Source: CAWGYT01 sp963826795
GTDB lineage: Bacteria > Planctomycetota > Planctomycetia > Pirellulales > Pirellulaceae
DNA length: 64,000 bases
Reading direction: 5' to 3'
Assembly: GCA_963826795.1 (NCBI GenBank)
Contig: CAWGYT010000008.1
Location: 62,001 to 126,000, forward strand
Position 1 is the stretch's first letter, and every line of letters starts with the position of its first letter. The position numbers and the translations under genes were made by a program. Shown here piece after piece: positions 57,144 through 64,000 of this stretch. The notes under the pieces are model-generated. The model was not told the origin of the DNA, searched no databases, and saw nothing but the letters and a program-made list of their open reading frames with translations.

Positions 57144-58021
57144 TGATTTGCAATTTCGAAAAAGGGGCAAATACACAGTGAAAGGTGCCGGCGTGAAAGC
57201 AGTAGCGGCAGCCTGTACATTGTATCTCTTCAGCCGCCCGAGACGTCACACCCAAATAGCCCGTTGGGCTAAGCGAATGAGGCGTCTCGGAATCGTTCGT
57301 TTTCCAGGACAATTCTCGCGGGTACGGTACGACGCCCATTGCCGCACACCCCCACATTAGACGGCTTCTGGATGCGAAGTGCAAGAAAGTCTCAGTGACG
57401 ACGCGAAATGCGGCAGCTTCGGCGACCAATCAGCGCAGCGGCAGCGGCAGAAGCGAGTTACGCCAATTTGTCTCAAATTGCCGTCTCAATCAAAATCCCG
57501 GAAAGTCGTCAACCGACCCGGTTTTTGGGACACGCCGTCCCGACCTGCGTGTTCCGCGGGATGAACACGAGCCTCAGAGGGTGTGGCGCTTCAAAGCTCG
57601 CCAGTCCTGGCAAGAAACGGAATCGCCGAACCGGCTTCATCGGCCGACGCAGCTTAGCCGGTGTTTTCGTCCGACGCTACTTCGGCGTTTCACTCCAACG
57701 CAGGTTACGGTGCCCCGCTTTCGTGCTAAGGACACGCCCACCTAACCCACCTGCGGCGCAGACCAACGCTCGGATCATTCGCAACAGCTGTCCGAAAAGG
57801 TCGACAGCGATTACCTTGCCAAAGGACTCTTCGTGTTGGCGCGCAGCTCACCACGTCAATACCATGTCCGTACATTAGGGGGCCGCCGTTGTCGCTGGAT
57901 ACTTCCATTCGGTAGCTGGCGGATCCTCCTGTACTTGCTCCCGTACTCCATACGTCCGATACTCGTCGATTAGAGACAACGATTAGATGAAAGAAACTGA
58001 GCATTTCGCCAGGAGTCGAAA
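57144..58021. other. Gene-free gap between divergent genes
   Basis: About 880 bases, no gene of quality on either strand and no repeat of note. Confidence 0.4.
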
Positions 58022-59041
58022 ATGCCTAGACAATTAGTTCTTGTAGCTCTTGCCATTTGCATTGCCATTGGCCACGCCGCAGCTCAAGAGCCGTCGTTGC
58101 ATGTACCATCCACAATCAGTGAAGAAGCGCAAGCAATTATTCGAGAGAGTCAACCTAATTGGCTGACGCCGAATACTCTTGCTGAATGGGAAGCGTTTCA
58201 GCGGGACATAGAAGCCGTCGGTATGGAAAAAAGTGACGTAGCTTGGCGTAAGCTTGGCGGTAAAAAAGAGATTAAGAGATTCGGCGGCGTTGAGGTGCAC
58301 GTGCTAACTCCGAAACGTGTCGATCTGCAGCATACCGACAAGGCACTGATCTGGATCCACGGTGGTGGTTACGTCTTTAACTCGGCACGGTGTACGTATC
58401 AAAGTTGCCTTCCCTTGGCGGACCTAACAGGTCTCAAAGTTTATTCCATCGAGTATCGCCTCGCACCACAACATCCTTACCCAGCTGGCCTAGACGACTG
58501 TGTTAATGCGTATCGAGGAATTCTTGCGAAGGAAGGCATTCAATCGAACAAGATCGGGATGTTTGGGATCTCGGCCGGCGGTTCCATGATCCTTTCGGTG
58601 ACATTACGCGCACAAGCCGAGGGACTTTCTCTCCCCGGCGCGATCGCCAGCGTCACTCCAGGTGCTGATATGAGCATCACAGGCGACTCCTACTACACAC
58701 TAGACGGCGTCGATTCGATGTTGACGACGAAACTCGTGCGAACCGTGGCTGAGGCTTACGCCAACGGCAAAGATCTGAAAGACCCGCTCATATCGCCAGT
58801 GTACGCCGAATATTCGAAGTCGTTTCCGCCGACGATCATCCAGACTGGTACCCGCGATTTGCTACTTAGCAACTGTGTTAGGTTGCATCGGAAAATGAAA
58901 GATGCTGGTGTGAATGTCGAGCTGAGCGTCTGGGAAGGCATGTGGCACGCCTTTATTGTCAACCCAAGCAGCGACTTCCCGGAAGCGAAACGCGGATACC
59001 AGGAACTGGCAGATTTCTTCAAGAAGCATCTCAAACTCTAG
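58022..59041 (+). CDS. Secreted alpha/beta hydrolase, HSL-type esterase
   Basis: 339 residues. Signal peptide (VALAICIAIGHAAAQ). The catalytic machinery is complete: oxyanion motif HGGGY, nucleophile GISAGG (GxSxG), acid in TGTRDLLLSN and histidine in GMWHAF. It hydrolyses esters or lactones of unknown identity, probably outside the membrane. AGGAG seven bases before ATG. Codon use fits the lower-GC island. Confidence 0.85.
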   Translation: MPRQLVLVALAICIAIGHAAAQEPSLHVPSTISEEAQAIIRESQPNWLTPNTLAEWEAFQRDIEAVGMEKSDVAWRKLGGKKEIKRFGGVEVHVLTPKRVDLQHTDKALIWIHGGGYVFNSARCTYQSCLPLADLTGLKVYSIEYRLAPQHPYPAGLDDCVNAYRGILAKEGIQSNKIGMFGISAGGSMILSVTLRAQAEGLSLPGAIASVTPGADMSITGDSYYTLDGVDSMLTTKLVRTVAEAYANGKDLKDPLISPVYAEYSKSFPPTIIQTGTRDLLLSNCVRLHRKMKDAGVNVELSVWEGMWHAFIVNPSSDFPEAKRGYQELADFFKKHLKL

Positions 59042-59701
59042 CGGTTCTCCAAGACAGAAGATGCCTCATAGGGACGACAAGACTCGCTGGTCGGCAAACT
59101 GTCTCGTCGCGGAAATAGTCTATCCGTTGCGAGTCTGCTGGGGAAATCGAACTGCTCTGAAGACAGTGTTTCTAAAAGGCAAGGACCTGCGGGCGGAGGC
59201 CGGAAACGTGCCGCGTTCGAGACCAAGGTCGAACCGACATTTCGACGATGCCGTCAAGCTTCATATCACACCCCGGTATTACGCACTACCGAATCGGGCA
59301 CGATCCGCCTTGATGGACAGGGCCACCTTGTATTCACAGTGATATCCCTACGTCTTGGCAGTATCGTCGTCTGAACACTTCGGAGTTCGAATCTCACGTT
59401 CGGGCAGCGCTCGTTTGAAGCATCGGTGATTGCTGCTGATGTACTTTCTCGAGGAGGCAGTCGCCACCAGATTGGCAAGTTCTTCCCTGCAGGTCGATAT
59501 ACCTTTGGTGGCGAACGAAGACGCTCTCAAATTACCTATCCCTTGCGTTGGCGGCGTCGGTTGGACGACGAAGTCGAACGCCCACATCGGCGTTCGGTGG
59601 ATTCCGCTTCCGCGACTAGACTCGAGAGCGATCTTGCACCGGCTACGGCGCTGGATCAAACTGAAAACACGCTCACCACCGATCTCGATTACGATCACGG
59701 A
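59042..59701. other. Gene-free gap
   Basis: About 660 bases with no credible gene. Upstream region of the sigma factor fragment. Confidence 0.4.
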
Positions 59702-60064
59702 ATGTCTGACGTAACGGAAATCTTTGCTAAGATCGGATCTGGCGATTCAGCCGCAGCTGATCAACTCCTGCCGTTGGTCTACCAACAGCTGCGCGACTTG
59801 GCTCGATCCAAATTGCGGAGCGAAAGGCCAGACCATACGCTGCAAGCGACCGCATTAGTCCACGAAGCCTATCTGCGTCTGATAGGCAACCGTTCGCAAG
59901 ATGACTGCTCATGGGACAATCGCGGTCATTTTTTCGCCGCAGCCGCCGATGCGATGCGCCGCATCTTGATCGAGAGCATCCGCCAACAAAATTCTCAGAA
60001 GAAACGGGGGCGGCCCGGAACGGATCGAATTGAACTCGGCCGTGCTAAACACCGACCTTCCTGA
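59702..60064 (+). pseudogene. ECF sigma-70 factor (TIGR02999-like), truncated
   Basis: Starts at ATG 59702 (MSDVTEIFAKIGSGDSAAADQLLPLVYQQLRDLAR) and contains region sigma2 (ALVHEAYLRLIG, WDNRGHFFAAAADAMRRILI). TIGR02999 sigma factors are about 185 residues and end in the sigma4 helix-turn-helix. Here the frame is shifted near 60035 and the sigma4 domain is absent from the following DNA, so it cannot bind the -35 element. A partial, probably dead gene. Confidence 0.75.
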
Positions 60065-60466
60065 CGAGCGACTCCCGCTTTTTTGTGCCCTGTCGTTTGT
60101 GCGTCACGGGTGATGGCGCAAAGCCACGTCGCGTTTCGCGACGCCGAACCTCTGCTCGTCCCGCCCCGCTCCTCCACGTCTTCCAAACCCGAAATATTGC
60201 CCGTGTGCCGTTTCCCGCTTGCAACTTTTGAGAGATTTTGCTGGACGCGAATTCCTTTCCCAGCCCACACGTCGCCTTGAAGTGCGTAGGAAATTCACGG
60301 GCTGGAATTCTGCCCCAGCCTACTCGTCCCAAGCACCAACATCTTTACGCCCTCCAGCAGAGTTGTTACGACCTAGGTGGTTTGGGCTGCATGCGTTAGA
60401 CAAGACCCATCGTCTGAGGCGTACCCCGCCCCAGAGCCATCGCCCCCGAATACATGAGAAGTTGAA
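60065..60466. other. Gap with minor repeats
   Basis: No gene. The words CAGCCCACAC, CCCAGCCTACTCGTCCC and related short phrases recur without a clear unit. Confidence 0.4.
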
Positions 60467-60673
60467 ATGAGCGACATAACGACAGACCGTTGGCAATCCG
60501 TGGAAGAAATCGCCACGCACCTCGGTATCAAACGACACACGCTTTACAAATGGATCGAACGAAAACGAATGCCGGCTTACAAAGTTGGCAGCCTCTGACA
60601 CTGGAAGTTTCGCCTTGACGAGGTTGACGACTGGATTCGCCAAGGCAAGGCCGGGACGTCGAACGCAAATTGA
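60467..60673 (+). pseudogene. Excisionase/HTH protein with in-frame TGA
   Basis: Conceptual translation gives MSDITTDRWQSVEEIATHLG then IKRHTLYKWIERKRMPAYKV, a MerR-type excisionase HTH usual at the start of defence or mobile modules. Codon 44 is TGA (60596-60598), where CGA (Arg) would fit (VGSL-R-HWKFRLDEVDDWIR). The rest of the frame is intact to 60673. Simplest view: a C-to-T nonsense mutation. No UGA decoding element is visible. Confidence 0.75.
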
Positions 60674-60843
60674 CACTTCCGGGCGGGTCGCACGGCGATC
60701 CCCCGGACTCGAACCGGCTAAGCCGTCACGAGTAGCAGCATCGAGAGCATTCTCCAAATGGCGATCCGAGCTACCGAGCAGGTCGATCGGGTCGTGCACC
60801 AAGTCAAGTTGACGGAAACGTGAAATCAGAGAACGGAGGCAAT

Positions 60844-62277
60844 ATGACGACTTGCAGTCCGATTTCACCTGGATCACAAGCCGGCCATCTGCGGCACGGT
60901 CAGACGTTTGATACCGCATACAGCCTGCTCGTCTCAGAGCTGGATCAAGCAATTGACGAGTACCGACGGACGCTGCGAGTCTCCGCCCGGGAGGCCGTGA
61001 TTGACGCCATCGAGCGTTTCGTTCACGAACTCCAACTCGTGCCAGCTTGGTTCGCTGAGTTCGAAAGGCGAGCTGCCCTTGTAGAGTCGGCGTGTCAAGA
61101 AAATTCGCCCTACGCGGCAACACGAGAAAAAGCACTTGCAAGCTTCGCGGGAAATCCGCCGGCAAAGAGCCGCATCGGGCTGGCGATGGCTCAGTTGCGC
61201 CGGGCCTCGACCGCCCATCCCTACTTTCTTTCCCAAGTTGTCGAGGTCAGAAAGTCGATCGAATCCATCCGGAGTGACCCCTCGTTCGACCTTTCACCGG
61301 CGGCGAGGCAGGCGTTCGCTGACTGGGAACGGGAATGCCTCATAGTCCAGCGGGAAGCAGAACGGTTGGAGGTCGACGGCTGTTGGTTCTTGCGTTTCAC
61401 CTACGGGGCCAATGAGACCGAAAACGCAGACGGTTCACGAAAGGTCAAGGAGTTTCTGCGAACGGAACCAGGGGGCGCAAGCCTTGAGTCGATCCGTTTC
61501 GCCGCCACCGCGATAACGGGTTGGACTCGGGAACTTGGGGCCGCTCGCAGCGGGCAAGTTGACACCGAAGTGCACCTGGACGAAGTAAGCTGCCAAATTG
61601 GCGACGAGCAACCACAGGAGGCGCAACCGTTTGCTGGCGGCACGATGTTTTTTTTCGAGGATCGCGTAGAACTCTGTGGAGTTGACATTTGCAGTGGAAG
61701 TAGATGCAAGCCGCGCCGCGAGATTCTCGAATTGTTGAGTAGGAAACACCAAGACGGTGCCCCTTTCCCGTACAGCGGAGAGGAATTAAAAGCCGCACTA
61801 GTAGCCAAGAAGATCGAAATCGATCCCGCCGGCGCGATTCGCGACTTGCGCCGACAGATCAGTAGCCGATTGCCGGTGTATTCGTTTGGAAAGGATGACG
61901 TGATCCGCAGTCGAGACAGTGGGTATCGACTTGATAGCCGGATACATGTTCAGTTTGACAATCGACCTCATACTGAGGCCATTACGGACAGGGACCACGC
62001 GGGGGATGTCCCCAATGTCCGTAATGACGATGTCCGTAATGACGATGTCCCAGATGGCGCGGCTTGCTCGGCAGCTGAGGAACGCCAGGCCTGGATTCTG
62101 GACCAACTCTCGGAGGAGGTCCGTCTAAAGTCTCCCACCGTGGCTAAACACTTCAACTGCTCGAAGAAAACGGCTGAGCGGGACCTGGCGGCGCTCCGAA
62201 GGCAGGGAAAAATTGAGCACGTGGGATCTGCCAGGACAGGCCACTATCGCGTCCTTCCGCCCTCCTCCGCCGACTAG
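60844..62277 (+). CDS. Unfamiliar protein with C-terminal winged-helix DNA-binding domain
   Basis: 477 residues. Start at ATG 60844, supported by GGAGG five bases before. Residues about 30-180 are helical and acidic. A middle winged-helix-like stretch is possible (REILELLSRKH then IRDLRRQISSRLPVYSFGKDD). The C-terminus is a DeoR/HTH_11-type fold (RQAWILDQLSEEVRLKSPTVAKHFNCSKKTAERDLAALRRQGKI). A linker holds an internal 15-base repeat (VRNDDVRNDDV). Neither family nor function recognised. It follows the interrupted HTH gene and faces the AbiE pair, so a regulator or effector of a defence island is the working guess. Confidence 0.5.
   Translation: MTTCSPISPGSQAGHLRHGQTFDTAYSLLVSELDQAIDEYRRTLRVSAREAVIDAIERFVHELQLVPAWFAEFERRAALVESACQENSPYAATREKALASFAGNPPAKSRIGLAMAQLRRASTAHPYFLSQVVEVRKSIESIRSDPSFDLSPAARQAFADWERECLIVQREAERLEVDGCWFLRFTYGANETENADGSRKVKEFLRTEPGGASLESIRFAATAITGWTRELGAARSGQVDTEVHLDEVSCQIGDEQPQEAQPFAGGTMFFFEDRVELCGVDICSGSRCKPRREILELLSRKHQDGAPFPYSGEELKAALVAKKIEIDPAGAIRDLRRQISSRLPVYSFGKDDVIRSRDSGYRLDSRIHVQFDNRPHTEAITDRDHAGDVPNVRNDDVRNDDVPDGAACSAAEERQAWILDQLSEEVRLKSPTVAKHFNCSKKTAERDLAALRRQGKIEHVGSARTGHYRVLPPSSAD
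62016..62050 (+). repeat. 15-nt in-frame tandem repeat in the winged-helix protein gene
   Basis: TGTCCGTAATGACGA at 62016 and 62031, plus a partial. The inverted word ATTACGGACA lies at 61981, so a hairpin can form. Encodes RNDDV repeats. Confidence 0.85.
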
Positions 62278-62641
62278 GATTCACGCAGGCAGGCGCAACA
62301 CTTTCAGCGCCATTAAGCTTTCGGCGCTGGGCAACAGCACGGTCTCGACGCACGCCTGAATCAGCGGTTCAAACGAAGGACAGTCGCCCCGACTGTTGGG
62401 GGTAGATGCACATGCCGGTTCAAGTGCCGTTGCATGTGCCACAACCTTCTCAAGCAAAAGCACTTGCGTCGAATCGCGTGCGCAGGGTGTCATCACCCGT
62501 GGCATTTTGTAATTGCTGGCCCCATCGGCCCAGAAGGCGATTATCCGATGGGCGACCGACGCTCTCGTTGGACGCGTCGGCGCGTTACATCCTCCAGAGA
62601 TGCAGTCCGCAAGTACAGCCAACCGATTGGGTCTCGGTTCG
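62278..62641. other. Gap between convergent genes
   Basis: No gene is credible here. It holds the right copy of the att-like repeat. Confidence 0.4.
62366..62395. repeat. att-like repeat, right copy
   Basis: Partner of 53138-53167; 25 of 30 bases agree, including the 17-base GACAGTCGCCCCGACTG. Confidence 0.5.
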
Positions 62642-63562
62642 TCATCCAGCACGCCACGGCCCTGGTGCCGTCCACTGTTCAACAAATGGTCGTTTGGCTT
62701 CAACGGCCGCAGCGACCGGTTTGATGAAGACGGCAATCGCGTCGCACACTTCGTTGAGAGCTTCCGGCGCGAAGTCGATTCGAGACTTCCGGCAGAAGCC
62801 ACTCCATTGCGTTTGCTTCGCCGAATCCGAAGCAAATTCAGGCGTGAGCGCGACGGGCTCGATCTTGATCGGCGTTCCACGGTTCTCGAACGTCCTTCGC
62901 ATGGCATCGGCAAGATTTCGACCGTCGAAATCAAACTGCTGTGCAAGAAGCCAGATATCAAAGAAGTCGCGGATACGACTGTTGAGTTGGCCGAGTTTGA
63001 CCATGGCCTCGAATTTCTCTGCCACCGTCGTTTCGCGACTGTACCCGTCCAAGCGTGGCGGATCGTGGTCGAGGATGGTTGGGTATTCCATTGCCACCAC
63101 AGACGGTGTAACAACGTCCCCGAATCCCATTTCGATCTGCATATGGATGCGCGCATTCTGCAGCGTGCCCCGAAAGTTCACCCGGACGCCCTCGTAGTCA
63201 GCATCCTCTTTGATGATGCGTCCTTCCAAGCTGGCAACGTCGAACTCCAGTCCATCTGGCTCGACCTCGTATTCGCATATTTCGCGAAGGACTTCCACGA
63301 CGGAATCCACGTTGTTGGGCATCTTAGCCAGGAAGTCAATGTCCCTCGTCGGTCGCGATGCCGGTGCTCTCCACGCGGTGAGCATGAGGCCGCCCTTTAG
63401 CACAAACTTCTCGGCATGCGATGATTGCGACAGCCGATACAGAAACCTTTCCATGGCGAAGTATTGAAGAACTTCCTGGAACGGACGGTTCGTTTCCTTT
63501 GCTTTCGTTTGCAACCGCGCTCGAACCGAGGCCGCGACATCCCTGACTCGGCGCTTGGTCAC
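62642..63562 (-). CDS. AbiEii-type nucleotidyltransferase toxin
   Basis: 306 residues. Nucleotidyltransferase fold: KGGLMLTAWRAPASRPTRDIDF (KGG...R-T-D-D), followed by DGYSRETTVAEKFEAMVKLG and RDFFDIWLLA, both typical of AbiEii/AbiGii. The enzyme transfers nucleotides (in homologues, to tRNA ends) and inhibits growth, and protects against phage by abortive infection. The GTG start overlaps the antitoxin stop by four bases (GTGA). Confidence 0.9.
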   Translation of the reverse strand: MTKRRVRDVAASVRARLQTKAKETNRPFQEVLQYFAMERFLYRLSQSSHAEKFVLKGGLMLTAWRAPASRPTRDIDFLAKMPNNVDSVVEVLREICEYEVEPDGLEFDVASLEGRIIKEDADYEGVRVNFRGTLQNARIHMQIEMGFGDVVTPSVVAMEYPTILDHDPPRLDGYSRETTVAEKFEAMVKLGQLNSRIRDFFDIWLLAQQFDFDGRNLADAMRRTFENRGTPIKIEPVALTPEFASDSAKQTQWSGFCRKSRIDFAPEALNEVCDAIAVFIKPVAAAVEAKRPFVEQWTAPGPWRAG

Positions 63563-64000
63563 AGAATGGACTCCAGATAGGGGCGAATGACTTTGGTCAC
63601 GCGGCAGATTGAGGAATAGTGAAGCAGCGCGTCGACGTTGATGCGGCGTTGGTCTTTGTAAAGGCGAAGCGATTCCAGAACGGAATCCATGCCGATTTTG
63701 TTGCGGAACTTGAAGCAATCGGCAAGCGTCTTCTCTCGGTCGTAGATGGCTACCGGAACTTGGTCGATAAGTGGCCTCTCGATTCCCTCTGAAAATGCCT
63801 CGCCGCTGAACCGATACACGCGGATCGGCGGGTAGTCGAGTCGCGGTGGTTCGCTGTTGCGTGAGATCGCCACGTGGATTTCGTGGGGAATCTGGGTTGT
63901 CAACTCGTGGTACGCCAGCGCTGAGACCAGACAGATAACACCATCGGGGATTTTCGTTGCCACCGTCACCAGGTCTGGATTTCCCAGCGGGTGGGCGCTG
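63559..64000 (-). CDS. AbiEi-type antitoxin, N-terminus beyond the window
   Basis: At least 146 residues of the antitoxin C-terminal part: GNPDLVTVATKIPDGVICLV, ALAYHELTTQIPHEIHVAI, RLDYPPIRVYRFSG and REKTLADCFKFRNKIG. These belong to type IV TA antitoxins of the AbiEi family, which repress the operon and block toxin action. The beginning with its winged-helix domain lies outside. An internal GTG at 63969 is not the true start. Confidence 0.9.
   Translation of the reverse strand, partial: SAHPLGNPDLVTVATKIPDGVICLVSALAYHELTTQIPHEIHVAISRNSEPPRLDYPPIRVYRFSGEAFSEGIERPLIDQVPVAIYDREKTLADCFKFRNKIGMDSVLESLRLYKDQRRINVDALLHYSSICRVTKVIRPYLESIL

Noticed and set aside
62281..63156. 291-residue minus-strand open frame
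   Set aside because: It overlaps the AbiEii gene in another frame and has no recognised domain.

Overview
The window looks like a chromosome segment of a planctomycete, probably Pirellulales-like. The evidence is a dockerin protein with the N-terminal motif LESLESRRVLA and a GEVEDW motif, a DUF6800-type mini-protein, several membrane Ser/Thr kinases, a sulfatase with a HEAT-like tail, and high GC with large repeat-filled gaps. This placement is inferred from gene content, not from a phylogenetic marker.

Layout. 0-2.6 kb: an M16 metalloprotease pair and a GNAT acetyltransferase (minus). 3.3-7.8 kb: dnaX-ybaB-recR, then rpoN. 8-11 kb: an RNase H-like gene and glgB, both broken by indels. 11-17 kb: a membrane SurA/PpiD-like protein and topA. 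17-25 kb: a MoxR-DUF58-BatA-VWA operon ending in a coiled-coil membrane protein. 25-38 kb: a lipid and redox block with a halogenase-like flavoprotein, a TIGR01777 epimerase, a MerR/B12-fold regulator, a beta-propeller protein, a delta-9-type desaturase, a COG2907 flavoprotein, DUF1365, two cyclopropane-synthase-like methyltransferases and an NhaC antiporter. 38-51 kb: APC transporter, aldo/keto reductase, sulfatase, three Ser/Thr kinases and a secreted dockerin protein. 52.2 kb: tRNA-Pro(GGG). 52.3-64 kb: an accessory region with lower GC holding two ParE/RelE toxin-antitoxin pairs, an esterase, a truncated ECF sigma factor, an interrupted excisionase-like gene, an unfamiliar winged-helix protein and an AbiE toxin-antitoxin pair cut by the right edge.

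Two features stand out at sequence level. First, many conserved genes carry 1- or 2-base indels, at least ten of them in glgB. Many are best explained by loss of one GC/CG dinucleotide from a CGCG-type run, while topA, rpoN and others are intact; this points to systematic sequence error or very recent decay. Second, most gaps are filled with repeats: three long arrays sharing one palindromic family, plus many unrelated short tandem repeats.

The most interesting biology is (i) a run of ten adenines in dnaX placed so that slippage in either direction ends translation within four codons, as expected for a tau/gamma switch, (ii) the lipid-modification block beside a CarH/LitR-like regulator that has lost both B12-binding histidines, and (iii) the accessory region after tRNA-Pro, which includes a toxin gene broken by an exact 16-bp duplication. 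I saw no CRISPR array, rRNA or complete transposon.
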